Of a stretch of 64,000 bases of DNA, positions 44,336 through 57,700 are shown piece after piece. The stretch's first letter is position 1, and every line of letters starts with the position of its first letter. A model generated the notes under the pieces. The model searched no databases and was not told the DNA's origin. It worked only from the letters and a program-made list of their open reading frames with translations. Source of the stretch: Sipunculus nudus (taxonomy: Eukaryota; Annelida; Sipuncula; Golfingiida; Sipunculidae); the NCBI GenBank assembly GCA_026874595.1, contig CM049314.1, positions 59,683,300-59,747,299 on the forward strand, in the 5' to 3' direction. Position numbers and translations under genes: made by a program.

Positions 44336-46710
44336 GTCTGGAACTTAACTTCGAAAGCACTATTATAATTATAAGCAGAAATGTCTGACCTTTGTCAGTT
44401 CCTGAGATGTGGCTGATGATAACCAGACTACCTGTAAAGGGCGATGGGGACTTATGGTATGTGGCAGGACTGCTTAAGCAGACTCAAAGGCTGGACAGCA
44501 CTGAACAACAAGACTTAACTGAACTGTCATGTCCAGCAACAAGCCCTGGTTACAGTGTGGGTGTTTTAGTATTCATCTTGAGCCAGTTTCTCTTTTTCAC
44601 TATTTTTAAATAATAAAACAAAATGATAATTTAAGCATATAAATATATTAAAGGGGCCCAATCACATATCTGATCTTAATAAACTAAAGGTAATCCCTTG
44701 GAGCTTTTATAAAAATAGGCAAGAAAACATGGATATCACCATACACAGGCTGCTTGTTTTGTTTATATCAACATGTTTATAATATGTGGGGGCCCCACAA
44801 AAAATTCAAAACAAATTTAACAAGGGCATCTGGCAGCAAGTTAAATAAGCCAGAGCTTTGCAAATTGTGATTGGAACGAGTGTTGTTTCTACCTCCGCAT
44901 ATATGCAACCCACCACTTACATTACATGTTTTTCCCATTTGTCAACATTGCTGTTTTTACAAACATGTCGTTGATAAACAGTTTGTTACATTGTTCACAA
45001 AGGTGTCAAAAGAACTTTTCTCAACCAAAATTATCCTTAGATCATTATTATATACAGAGAAGAATCTAGAAATCACATAAATTCATTTTCAAAAGTAGGT
45101 GAGTAGGCACCTTTAATTAACATGATAGAATTCTGAACATTTTGTCCAGTAACAATCAAAGGCTAGAGGGCACTTGGTAAAACTTGTATATCTGCTAAGG
45201 CAATATTATAGACATCCCAACAGCCCCCTACATCCATATCTATGGACCAATATCTAATGGATTTCTCCATGCCAGTGTCTCATTTCTCCTTCAAGCCTTG
45301 TGGAAATTGATTTTGCTGTTTTTGTGTGATGATACAAACTAACAAACCAGGATACAGCATTGGCACAGGTATAAGTGCTGGTAAATATTGTTTGACTTTG
45401 ATTGCAGCTATTTTTCATTCTATCCCGTATGTGAATCCATCATATATGCTCTCTGGCCATCCCTGAACTTTTCATATATATGATATTTTTACAAGTAATG
45501 CTTAGATTCACAATAAATTAATTGTTACATGAATCTTGATGAGGTTTAATTACTCCAATATGATTTACAACATTTTTCAAAATTCCTAAAGTTTCAGGTT
45601 TAAAGTTTAATTATTTTAAATTTAATTTTCTAATTTTCCCATGGGTACTATGGCAGATCATGTGCTGTCCTGATTTAAATAGTTTTACAATTGTGTTTAA
45701 AAGTCACTTGAATCTGCAATTGCACCATAGCCCTTAAAAATTAAATTACACTCTTTACACAATATATATTTTGTCTTAAAGTATATAGTACATGTAGTCT
45801 GGTATTAAGACTTTAGAAATGAAGAGTCTTAATACCAAAGTTTGAGCCCTAACTGCTGTAACTGCGAGATTGAGACTTGAAGGCAAAATTTTGAAACCTT
45901 ATTTAACAGAATCTCCGAGTTTTCTGTAGAAATAGTGTTTTACCTACAGGATTTTAATTCAGCATTTTTTCTTGCTCTGCACATACCAGTAAACTTGAAA
46001 TGAAAAAAAAAACAATTACAAATAACATTAATATATAATTAAACCTTTATCCTCTGATATTCCACAAAGAGAACCACCAGTTGGTTGTAGACATAAAGTC
46101 TGTTTCACCACCTGCTGTGAATCTTATTTTTTCCAGATAATTTTCTTAAAATTTTATATTATTCAATAATTTCTTAGAAAACTACATATGGAAGTGACAA
46201 CCTTATATGACAATTAAGAATTTTACAATTAATCTCAACTTATGTTTCACAAATTTTTAGTCTCGATGTTCACTATGATCTGACAGATATGATTTGTCTG
46301 TGCATGAGAAGCCATCTTTGTTTTAGCTGGTTATATTTTTTAGAGTGTTAACATGACATCATGCAATCAGCAGCTGTCAGTTGATGCTGTTTTGCATGTT
46401 ACCAATCACCTTTACTTCCATAAGTGGGTCTGATATGTTGTAAAATGTAGACTGATTTTAAATAATATATTATATAATTATTTCATATTTTCAAATAATT
46501 CTGTTTCTTAAATAAGGTGACCGGCAGTTATTTATTTACCTTGTTGAAAATAAGGTCTTTTAATCCTCTATTCTACATTACAAACGTTCCCTTGAAATTT
46601 GATAAATAAAAATTTTATTAGCAAAAAACAGATGGATAAGAGGGGATGAAACACTTTATCAATCAAACATTGAACAAAAATGTACAATTACTACAAAACA
46701 TGTATGTGTT
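44336..46710. other. Non-coding DNA, no gene seen
   Basis: Frames at 44392-44613 and 44871-45080 lack support. From 45400 to 46700 the DNA is strongly A/T-rich with no repeat that I can define. Confidence 0.5.
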
Positions 46711-47348
46711 ACTTGTTTTTGTGCCGTTTAATACCCTCATCATTGCCACTTAACAGTCCTGTGAGCATTATAAGTCAAAAACTAATGGAGAGATTTCTTT
46801 CATATTATGCATATACATAGACATGGGTTATGGAATGATGTATGTATAAATTGGGGTCATGACCTTTCCTATGAGAGTGGCCTTGACCTTGAATATTGCC
46901 ATATATGGCGAAAATCACAAAAAAAATCATTAATATCTCAATAAGTGATGCATGGATTGGTCCAAAAATTAACTTGACCGAAGATCTTGGATAGTGTTGT
47001 CATGTACCGGAAACTGGTAGCGCCACCTGTTATTCTTTTACTTGTTTTCGTGCCGTTTATTACCCCATCATTGCCACTTTACAGTAGTGTGAGCCTTACA
47101 AGTAAAAACTAATGGACAGATTTCTTTCATATTATGCATATGCATAGACATGGGTTAGGGGATGATGTATATTGAAATTGGGGTCATGACCTTTTCTATG
47201 AGAGTGACCTTTTCTATGAGAGTGGTCTGATATTAATTGTTGCTGAAGATGGGGGGGGGGGGGGGCCTATACGTAAGGCAGTGGGGGGGGGGGGGGGGAT
47301 TAATTGTCTGGGGATACTGTGACACCTGCAGTGCCAAGAAATATCTAG
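46711..47348 (+). mobile_element. Family A Helitron-like element, 5'-truncated copy
   Basis: The 3' end repeats that of the full-length copy: TCTGGGGATAC (47307-47317), a slightly worn hairpin (GACAC-CTGCA-GTGCC), AAGAAATAT and CTAG (47345-47348), then T. Upstream, ACTTGTTTTCGTGCCGTTT-type units start at about 46719 and 47040, a ~320-bp tandem pair matching 31649 onward of the full copy, each with a GGGTCATGACCT palindrome. Two G runs (47251-47265 and 47283-47298) precede the tip. GACCTTTTCTATGAGAGT is directly duplicated at 47188-47223. No TCCCCAGA 5' tip is found, and the DR1 array is absent. Confidence 0.65.
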
Positions 47349-48289
47349 TTTTTAATTGACAGACATTACACAAATGAATAAGCATATTTTCTGTCACGTT
47401 ATTCTGTCTACAGCTAGCGTAGCTCCTTTGAAATTGGCTGCTGGCATTTTAAAATCTTCTATTTCCACCAGAGCTGAGTAACTTTTTGCTCTGGTGGTTT
47501 TATTCAGAAAGCTTATTTAAACCATTCTAAGATTCTCTCATTTGAAGTAATTCCCTGATTTTCTCTCCTGATTCCTCTATTGCCTTCAGAGAAAAAGTAA
47601 TTTAGGTTGAATTGGAAAAAAAATGGGATAAATATCTTCAAGATGCGGAGAATCAAGGATCCTCTTAAAACTGACAGCAGCAGTGAATTGAGTTGTGGTA
47701 GCTTTCAAGAACAGTCGTTAAAAGCTGTGAAGAAAGCAAAAAGAGTCTTACATAGTTTGCAATTTATTATCTACTCTGTCAAAGCTTTTGCGGCTTAAAT
47801 CATTAATTTTTAAGTGAACAAAATTAACTTTTATTGTTGAAGCCAGTAATGGTAAAAATTTTTATAAATCATCATACACAAATGATATATATTTTGAGTA
47901 AGCATGCAGTCATGGTAATGAATTATAAAAATCAATTTGTATATTTAAAAAAATTAGCAATTGTGTTTTATATAAACTATCTTGGTGATATTTCCTTTAT
48001 ACATAATTAGCCCGGTTCTTTATGTTTTTTTTTTTTAAGTGACTTTTCCACCCTTGTTTTCCAAAGGATATTTTCTTTTTCCTCGTAGAAACTCAAGAGG
48101 TGACTTTAGCTTGGAAAAGATTGACATCAGGTTTGACAGTCGTCAGAATGAAAGAGCTTTGATCTTGTTTATCTTTGGGGCTTGTGTCTAAAAATACATT
48201 TTTATGAAAATTGAAAAGTGCTTTACTTGAGCAAAAGAAGAAACAGGTTTTTATGAAGACCTAGTTTAAACCTCTAACAAGGTGTTAAT
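47349..48289. other. AT-rich non-coding DNA, no gene seen
   Basis: Contains a T14 run near 48026-48039. The frame at 47607-47798 is unsupported. Confidence 0.5.
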
Positions 48290-48965
48290 AACCGGCCAGG
48301 GTGGTGTCATAAAACGGAACCACTGAAAGAACTGCGGTAAATGGAGGTCTTGACTTTTCGCAAGACATGCCAGCCAGCCATATGATACTGAAATCAAAAG
48401 CCTCTTCCAAGCTCCTTCCAGAGAGAGAATCAATCGGAAGTGAGAGGGAGATAACAGCTATGGAGACCTGACCACACGGCAATATCGCTGATTTTATGGA
48501 CGAGGAAATTTGGATGTTAGAACCAGGTGCTTGGTGCTCATTCTCGACTTGACGGGAGCCACAGAGCATTGTGGGACAAGTATATTACGGAGAATTCCTT
48601 GAGCTTGGGAAATTTGAGACAGAGAGGTCTTGCATTGGCATTTTTATTAGCCCACTGGGTGGAGAGAGGCATTCGATTTTATGCACTGGAGGAGAATGGC
48701 TATTTTGACTAGCTGTCAGAGGGTCGGTATTTTTGCACATAAACAGATCCTGAATATGAGGTATTTGCCTATCTTGTGCAGCCTCAGGCGTGAACTTAAG
48801 CATTGTCTTGGCAACTTGGTTACAGATGTCTTTTGTAATTACACCATATCGTAGTCTCCTGAGTCGCAAACATAGTCGATAGCCGGCTTTACTAGATGCA
48901 TATATGGCCCTTTCCTGTTGTGGTTGACCATTAAACCGATGCTTGTAACACCCATTTATTGCCTG
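48290..48965. promoter_or_regulatory. Long GC-richer island with open frames on both strands
   Basis: CpG-bearing unique DNA (ATAACCGGCCAGG, AAAACGGAACC, TTGACGGGAGCC, GCCTCAGGCGTGAAC). Three frames overlap here: minus 48285-48569 (94 codons), plus 48527-48712 and minus 48585-49004 (139 codons). The last is the longest non-repeat frame in the window, but it has no recognisable motif, and open frames on both strands are expected where G+C is higher. I prefer candidate regulatory DNA, with a coding exon as the alternative. Confidence 0.27.
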
Positions 48966-49460
48966 TGTGGTATTGACTGTATATTGTATTCTTCTCAAAT
49001 TCAAACCAGACTTACAGCATTGCCTTTCCTATTGATAAGCAGCATTCTGATTATTTTGGTGAAGATATCTCTGCCAGACATTAGTATATCATATCAGATT
49101 CTATAAAAAAAATATATTTGTGGTCTGTAGTTGTTATTGTTTCCCACAATACCAAAAGTTCACACTGGAGTTTATGCATTTTGCATTCTAAAAGCCAGTT
49201 CCAGAAATCCTACTCAAGCAAATAGATAGTCAGTTTTGAATAAATAACACTTATTTTCAGCTGTCTTTATTAATCTTTTTATAATGTTTGTTCCTCGGTC
49301 ATTCGAAGTGTCCTTCTTTGTTGATTTTAGTTCTAGCTAGAGAAAGACCTAAAACCCCTGCTTTTTATGTGTCTCTAAATCCACAAAAATATTATTTGAT
49401 TACAGTTTATGTAGTCAAATTTAATAAGAACAGAGGCTACAATTGCAGTTTCATCTACAT
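48966..49460. other. AT-rich non-coding DNA
   Basis: Nothing recognised up to the start of the family B element. Confidence 0.5.
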
Positions 49461-50361
49461 TTTTAGCTCAGCTGACTATAAGTCATCTGAGCTATAGTCG
49501 TGGTCCATTGTCCATCGTCCGTCCGTCTGTCCGTCCGTCCGTCCGTCCGTCCGTCCGTAGATGTGGCACGTTTTGAAACCGTAAGACCTAGGAATCCAAA
49601 ATTCAGCATAATGTTAGATGTCCCCAAGATCTCCTACCAAGCCGAAAACTGGGTCTTTGCGACTTCGTTCCTTTGAGAAATTAAGGAAAAACCTCAATTT
49701 TTTATTAAAATCCTATTTTCACACTTCAGGACTGCCTAATATCAAAACCACTCATCTGTTTTTCCTCATATTTACCATAAATATTCTTCTATATAGTTCC
49801 TATGTACATGCCAGAAATTAAGTCTGTTAAGTACAAATTCTTTAAGTTATGGGCCCAAACATAATGGACTTTGTGAAAAATCAGGAAAAATATTTACTCA
49901 CTTAACATGAAAAATTTTGAAACTAGAGTCTGTTTTCCCAAGTATATAACTATGTTTAATTAAGATTCAATTGTTTACCCAAAATTAGATCTGAATTTTG
50001 TAAATTTTTTAAGTAATTAGCATAAAAATAAAATCAGTACCTTAAATTTTGCCCAACTTTGACCATGGCACGTTTTTTTCCTGTAAGTACCATTGATTTA
50101 ATTTTCACAGCATGTAAACATAAATATTTAATTTGTTGAAATCTGAAATTTGGAAGTAAAAGCTTGAAAATTAATCTAGTTATTGATTTTTTTCTTGAGG
50201 CTCTATTGTAGTCATTTGCTTTGTTTACAGATTACAGATGCAGGGTCCCACTCCAGGTCACTGGAAGTCAGCTATGCCAGGGTTTCTGATTTGTTACAGT
50301 CACTGGGGGAGATCCCCTGCTGTGACAGGTGTACAGTTATTCTCATATCACCACCCCAATG

Positions 50362-50394
<33 letters not shown>

Positions 50395-51338
50395 CAAACC
50401 CAACCCACCAAGTGTTATGCAGTATTGTTATTGTTTCACTGTAAAGTAATACAAGGTGTAATCCAGAAGATGCAATGTTGTGTAATGTAGCATTTTTAAA
50501 GAAATCATTTTTCTTTTAAATGATTTTACCATTCATAATGGAACCCATCAGTATGCTTAAATTATGATAAAATATGAAGCACATTATGGATAAATAAAGA
50601 CACAATAAAAAATTGTGAAATCTAAATCAAGTATTTTTTTTAGATATTTATTGTTTTGCATATTTTAAAGATATATTTTTGTGGTAAAAAATAAATAAAC
50701 ATTTGTATGCATGATGTGGTGTTATCTGACAAGATTGAGATTTATGATGATGCAATTGAGAATTATGAATCAACTTTTATATTCAGATATATATGTTATA
50801 TTGAAAATGTATAGAAATATAAACTTAAATTAAAAAAAAAATTGATGTGATAAAAAAATGAGGATTTATTACAAACATTTGTTCATTATTTTCCGGCATC
50901 AGCAGAATTTGAGATCAGGCTTTGTTTGCCATGTTTTATGTTGTTAATTAGTTATATTTCAACTGTATACATTTCATAAAAAAAACATATATTTAATAAT
51001 ATATATTATACAAAAAAAAAAGATTCGATTGAACAAATGTGTAAACTACTGAAATGTCAACAGTTAATCAAAAAGCCAACTAATGATCATGGTAATTGTA
51101 CAGATCATTTGTTCACAAACTGCTCACATGCTTCAGTTTCAACATTAGGAAACACATGGTCAGGTCACAAAATATTATTTGCAACAATTTCTTGCTCATC
51201 AATACAAACCAATCATATAAACCAACCATGGCCTTTATTACCTCTTCCTCTTACACTTTATCTCCATTTGATATTATTTTAGATTTTTACCTTCAAGGTT
51301 AACGTCAGCTGAGCACAGTGACCCATAGGTCCCTTGTT
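49461..51338 (+). mobile_element. Helitron-like (Helentron/HINE-type) repeat, family B, copy 2
   Basis: Same start as copy 1 (TTTTAGCTCAG plus the 31-nt palindrome), then (GTCC)n at about 49517-49558 and a body that matches copy 1 at all but a handful of positions over the next ~270 bp. It ends TCAGCTGAGC (51305-51314), GACC-CATA-GGTC and CCTTGTT, identical to copy 1 from GTGACC onward. It carries one copy of the internal unit that is doubled in copy 1. A C31 run lies at 50363-50393. The interior from ~50130 to 51300 is A/T-rich and not shared with copy 1. The frames at 49618, 50238, 51037 and 51096 are incidental. Confidence 0.65.
50363..50393 (+). repeat. C31 homopolymer
   Basis: Thirty-one consecutive C, the longest homopolymer in the window; the minus strand G31 can form quadruplexes. 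The length itself may be unreliable in an assembly. Confidence 0.85.
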
Positions 51339-54189
51339 CTTGTAAAATATAATTTTGACAACTACCATTTAGTATGTTATAGGCATACCTGCATGCAGCT
51401 AGAGAGAATTAATCCTTGCCTGTTTATATATTAATATAAACTTATTTATTTTACATGGATTGTTCAAATAGTTATTAAACTAATCAAGGCACTCTCATGG
51501 CTTAGATGATAGCATTCGGTAGCCTGTAGTTTATATATTAACATTAACGTTTTGGCAAGCAGTCTTCAGGTAGAGGGCACTGAATAGAGAGTAAAAGACC
51601 TCCTCCAGGACTTCATTCTGCAGGCAAAAAGTAGAAATAAATGTTTTATTTGGCTTCAAAACCTTGATGTATCAGAGAAGTGAATATCTGTTATCCTACT
51701 TGGCCAGCCTTGTGAACATGATAAATATTGATATAGTAAATGAGAAGATGAGGGATAATCGAAATGATTAAGAGATGTTTCCTGTGACAGCTAGCTTGAT
51801 GTGAAATATATGCTGTGCACTAGTATTAATGTACATTTTCTGTCAAACCTTAAATATTAGTTATGAAAAAAAAAGACCAATAAAACAGATAAACACTGAT
51901 TAAAGTATAATCCACCTTAATGACAGTTACAGGGACCATATACCTACATGGATATACACCCACACAGCAACAATTTATTGTTAACAAAGTTTCAAGAAAA
52001 ATTTATGATCTGCCAACATGCAGGTGAAATGTGCAGTATAAATTTGATTGACAGGTGCCTTTCATTGTACACTGTATATTTCAGTGCACATTTTATCAGG
52101 TACATGTTAATTGCACTCTGTGACACACATCATCGCTTAGCAACATCACCCTTTCTTGTCCTGTCATGATGATGGAATGATTGTATGGGTGTTTAACAAT
52201 ATTGAAACCAAATGTTAAAGGTTATTGTCATTATTCAAGACATTTGTTTTGTTATACATTATACTATTTGTGTTATGTTGTCATATTTTACACAACACTT
52301 CAGTAGTTGCTTCATTAGTTATGTTGTGTTAACATTTTTGATCCAATAAATAATAAAGTCAGTGGAAGTTCATACAGTCCAAGCAGTACTTGAATAACCT
52401 ATTACAAAAACCAAAAAAAAAAATAAATTGAACTCCATAATATTTTGGGAGTGGTATTTTGTGTTCTAAAATATTAAAGTTGAGGAGGTGGTGTCTTTTG
52501 GTTGGTATTCTTGTTTCTTAGGGAAAATATGTGGGTGGTCCAGTGGGGGGGGGGGGGGGCGACGGTGGATATGTTTTTCACATTTTATTTAGTATAGTCT
52601 TATCATTCAGTCTTAGCTCAGTGACAGACTAGTTGCCCAGAAAACAAATTATAAGGGTTAAGTCCCAATATCTGTAGTTATTGAGAAAAGAAGGATTTTG
52701 TCATTTCAATCCTCCAAATTTTTGGACAGAATATATGGTTTGAAAATTTTTGGCACAGTAGAGTTGGGTATATATCTGAATAGCTGGTGGTAACAGGGTT
52801 TTATTTCATATAAATGATCATTTTAATAAATTATTTCACAGGATTCACCTTGATTTCCATATACTGCATGATATCAGACACTAACAGGCACGAATTAATA
52901 AAGATAACCTTTGCAATTATGTTTTTGTTATGTCATTCATCAATCTAATCCGAGTATCATGTGAAATGTAATATTAAAATTATTCGGTGAGTGTATGTCT
53001 GTTAAAAAAACTGCAATACTGATCCAGACTTATCTGTGTAGATTTGCTTGGAATTAAACAATCTTTTATACAGATTTAACTCTCCACATTTGTGTTCATT
53101 CTTCAGATTTTGGAGAAACATATTTTCTGTTCTTAGTGTTCAGTCTTGGATATAGGAATTTTCGGATAAACTAAAACAGTGTTCGGATAAACGATGCTCC
53201 ACTGTATTTAATTTGGTCAGTTTGTGGTCAGTTGTGTGGATGAGAACCTTGTACTTTGTCACTGTCAGACAGTGACTGAAGTTATTTTTGAAATTATCCA
53301 AAGAAATCCCTGAGCAGAAAAAAAATCAATAACTAGTGATGGCAATTTCTCGCAAGATGTTGGATTTGAACCTTTGTCTTTTGTTGCATGGCCTGTGCTG
53401 AACTTCAGTTAATGTTATTGATAAATAAATGTATATGAGTGTGCATCATGGCAGGCGTAAAGTCACCCGTCAATAGTATTAAGTTAATACATGAGTGACT
53501 ATGTACCTGGGAGTAGCATATGGATTATTGCCCCATGGTGTTAATCTTGATATATATTAAACCTTTGCTAATCCCCCAACTAAGAATATACATAAACAAA
53601 GCACAGCTGCTGATGTTGATTGGAGGATGTGACGGACTTATCTCTTCATCAGGTCAACAGGAGGTCAGATATCCTGTTTACGTACACCTGTGTATTTAAG
53701 CATATTAGATTGTCATTCAATATCAGCTTAAGTAGTTAAATTTGGGATTTAGCAAAAACATTTTATTTGAAGACAACATAACTATATATCTAGATCTAAA
53801 AAAAGTTCTACCATGAACACATTCTCCCGCTTATCTTGTAATGGTATTTAATTGACTACCAGTATGTATCTTGTATTTATTTGATGACCAGTCCCACTTT
53901 TAATATTCTTTAATCAGTTTCAAACTTATAATCTTACTTTTTCAGCATCTAGCTACTAGATGAATATTGAGGGTATTTCTAGGGAAAAAAATTAGAATAT
54001 GTTTTGTATAGGGAATATTCGCCCATTTTTAAATTAAGACCATCCAGGTCATATTAGGTAACATATAATCATGGGTGTGATTGTGTGCATATGTTCATTT
54101 TGTATATAAATCCAGATAAAAAAAAATTGAAAAAATTACTGCACTGTCAGCATTATTTCATTTGACTGGCAATTGAAATTTCTCATGGA
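51339..54189. other. AT-rich non-coding DNA with small repeat relics
   Basis: A G15 run lies at 52545-52559. At 52614-52666 TAGCTCAGTGACAGA and GGGTTAAGTCCC resemble worn A and B boxes of a tRNA-derived SINE. Ending at 53204, GGATAAACGATGCTCCACTG followed by TA is the right tip of a TA-type MITE whose left part I cannot find. No gene is seen. Confidence 0.4.
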
Positions 54190-54790
54190 AGAAGGTTAAG
54201 AAAGTCAATATAGAATACTTTCAGCCTTAAAAACATGTTTTTGATAAATGTGGTGGCATTGGCTTTCTTTAGAAGAGGTGAAAAAGCAAATTTGAAATTA
54301 TATTCAGCGTTTAAATAAGGTATTGTTAAAATATGTTTATGATTTTTACAGCTTTATTGAATCATTTCAAAGGAGGCAGAAAAGTCAATATGAAATGCTT
54401 GCAGCATAAAACATGTTTTGGATGTGGTAACATTGGCTTCCTTCACAATTGGTGAAAAAGTCAGTTTGATGCACCTTCAGCACCTGAAACATGTTTGGTA
54501 TAAAAGTGGTAACATTACTTTTCTTCACAGCAGGTAAAAAGGTCAATGCGGAGTACCTTCAGCCTTAAACACACGTCTTGGATGAATGTGGTAACAATGA
54601 CTTTTATTTGGTAACTTTAGCTTTCATAGCAGATGGTAAAAATGACTTTATTCCAGTCTTAAAGACATGTTTGGTATTAATATGAAAATGTTGTTACTTT
54701 TCCCAGGAGGCAAAAAGTTGATGTGTAGAACATTCAGCTTTAAAAACATGTTTGAGATAACTGTGGTAACATTGGCAAGCAGGTATTCTG
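54190..54790 (+). repeat. Degenerate ~85-bp tandem array
   Basis: A unit with AAAAAGTCAATATG, CTTTCAGCCTTAAA, ACATGTTTTGGAT and GTGGTAACATTGGC recurs about seven times. The ACATGTTT anchor or variant is at 54233, 54411, 54489, 54571, 54664 and 54746, with one unit lacking it near 54320, so spacing is 78-93 bp. Diverged, hence old. The frames at 54667-54943 include array translation. Confidence 0.65.
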
Positions 54791-57700
54791 GGGATTATTT
54801 TGTTTGGCACAGGGATATTGATGGCCTGTGTCATGAGGAGGACGGTCATGAAATTCCGGAGTAGCAGCATCACAGTTAAACATCACGACCGGCACGATAA
54901 ACGACCTGGTCGTGCTCTCTTCTTCTGCCATTAATTCCTTCAAAGGGAGCCACTGTATATATTTGCATTAAGTCTAGCGTGTTTCCCGATGTCTGGGTTT
55001 AGAAATTGCTGGATTGCAGCCTTTTTTCGACTCTGCCGTCTGATGAAATTCTAGAAATGTGATCAGAATAGAATATTCTTAATCTGTAGTTTCTTAACTG
55101 AAGTCCCCAAGAAGATCTTTCAAACTTATCAACTTTTAACAGAAAACTTGAAATTATACTCTATTATATCACAGACATTTATATTATTAAAACAACCATA
55201 TGATTTATGATAATATGTCATCAGATCGATGCTTTTAATAAAAATATTCCTATATATTAATTGGCATGGAGGACATGCACAGATAATGGCAGTGATTGTT
55301 TGATAATGTGTCTTTTATGTATGATTCTGGTATTGCAGTTTCAGGAAAAAATAAATTGTATATCTTAAAGCGCATTAGTGAAAAATCAAGATTTTTAACT
55401 TTGCATGGTCCCGACATGTTATATAATGTAGTCTACATTTATCTAAACAATTCCAGATTATACAAAATTTTGCTGTGTTCTTTATAATGTATGTCATGCA
55501 CTCACGCTCCACTTGAATGGTACACAGGTGAGCTGCAGACCAAATGTGACCCTAATACCTATGAATAGTCTGGTCTGTGTTGGAGAGAGAAATTAGCCAG
55601 TATCAAAATGGTGTACAATCCTGTAGATAAAAAAATATATTATGATGTAGAGATTACCTAAAAAAAATATTAAGAAAATATTCCTTGTGCCTTAGCTTAC
55701 TTGTCCTGAACCAACCTACATCAAAATCCATTCAAAAATGTTTGCATCCAGTTGGTAAAAGACAAAGCAACCAATAGGTTGGATATCCAAAACAGGACCT
55801 TTGTTTAAAATAATATTGGTCTCCTGACTCCAGTTGGAGAGATATTTTTTTTTTTTTATGTTAGATTTGGGAAGTTACATTTTAATGTGATCAGGGATGA
55901 TCCCTGATTATGACCTTTATGACAATGTCATTTCAAGCACCATAGTTTTCTACTTAAACAATATATGGCTCAAAGAATGGAAACCAAATGGATCAAGGAT
56001 CTGAAGAAAAAGGATAATTTGTGGTTATCTGTCCAAGCAAACAGCACTGGAGACAAGAATACCCAAGGGTCTTGTTACAACATAACGTACCAAAAAAATA
56101 ACTTGATTTACATAGAGCATTAGATTGTACTTTGATCGTATGACATCAGATTAACTCAATTTACTTAAATACACTGGTGCAGGCACATAGTGCTTTTTTT
56201 TACCACAATGGATGATAGTCCAATCTGAAATTGTGCTGCATTTTGGGAGGAACAAGAACTGATATGGGAGCACCATTGATCATGTGGTAGTGAGAGATAT
56301 TTGGAACCGTATACAGTCCAATTCTCATATTTCCATTCTCAGAGCGGGTGGAATCTTGTTGTTGCTTTGTTTTTTGTCGGCACCTCCCCTTATGTGTACA
56401 TCTCATATCACTTATTATGACTTAAAAGAAACTAGACACTCCCTGGGGGAACTGAAGAATTCTGTAGGTCCATATGACATGTGCTCTTGTTTATCCCACT
56501 TGTCAGTCTTCGTATACTTTTCTTTGAGGTTGTGTTGGTTCCCTTAAGTGGTTACATGTGAAAGGCGTTTCATTTAATCAGATATTTTTTTTTCTGGGAC
56601 TCGCATTGTTTTTTAATGTTGAGTGAACAAGCAAGTATCAGTCAAACATTTTGTGGATTAAGCAAATATTCTCTCAGTGTTATAATTAATCGTCTACAGT
56701 TTTTTTAAGATCAAAGTCACAAATGGAAAAAAAACAAAAAAAAGACTATTTTAATTATAACAAAGGAAATAGAACCACCTGATAAAATTTGACATTTATC
56801 ATTGCCATCAGTAAATGATACTTCTCTTTATGCTGTGACAGAACTGAATTTTAAGAAGATTAAAGGAATAGCCATGAGTCCATTGGAGGGGAAAAGTATA
56901 TTTATTATGTATATAAATATGTGGTCTTAAAAGTAATTACCTTTATAAAAAGAGCAGTAAATTAAATGCTTTCTTCATTGCAGTCTACATAGAACTCTTT
57001 GGTCACTGATGTAACTAAATTTATAAAACCATAATTGAACATACAGTCATATTTGTTAGGGCAGTTTTCAAGTAAATCATACCTAATTTTTCAAGTTACA
57101 GAAAAAGCCAAAAACCTGAATTAAAACCACTTCATAGATTAATGGAAACTTTTATGTTGCTTTGATCTGGACCTGTGAATCTTTTAATCAAGAAGATTAC
57201 CTCCCTTTTAAGAACATTGCCTACATATAAGTACTGATACATAGGTTAATGCGACATTAGATGTGCAACAGATACAGATTTATAGGGTAGCCTGGTAAAA
57301 CAAGAGTTCTGTATCAGTGAAATATCAACAACTATCTCTGCATTTTTCCCTCTACCATAAACACCAGAAAACAAATATCGCTACAGGTGCATCAACTTAA
57401 CAGAAAGTAGGATTAAAAACTAATAACCCATGGTAACCGGGTGCCAGTGTAAACACATTCCCAGACATGTTGTTTATGACAACCAAGGGCCAGAGAACTT
57501 GTTGCTTTTGTGGAAATAGCCATTTCTTTGCTGCTGGAGAAAACACAACACCAGTAAGATAAATGCTAAGAAAATACATGGTGTTTTCACTAAGAGAGTC
57601 ATATTATTAAACAAATGGTCCATCAGAGATGTAGAACTTAATTCAAGGACATTTTCTGGGGCATCTTACCCCACTACATGAAATATGTTAAAAAGTGCAG

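Noticed and set aside
48585-49004. 139-codon minus-strand frame
   Set aside because: No recognisable domain, no supported splice sites, and other frames are open on both strands in the same G+C-richer block.
52614-52666. tRNA gene
   Set aside because: A- and B-like boxes are present but the B box lacks a base and the acceptor stem does not pair; at best a SINE relic.
53140-53206. Complete TA-type MITE
   Set aside because: Only the right tip (ending CCACTG then TA) is visible; no left partner upstream.
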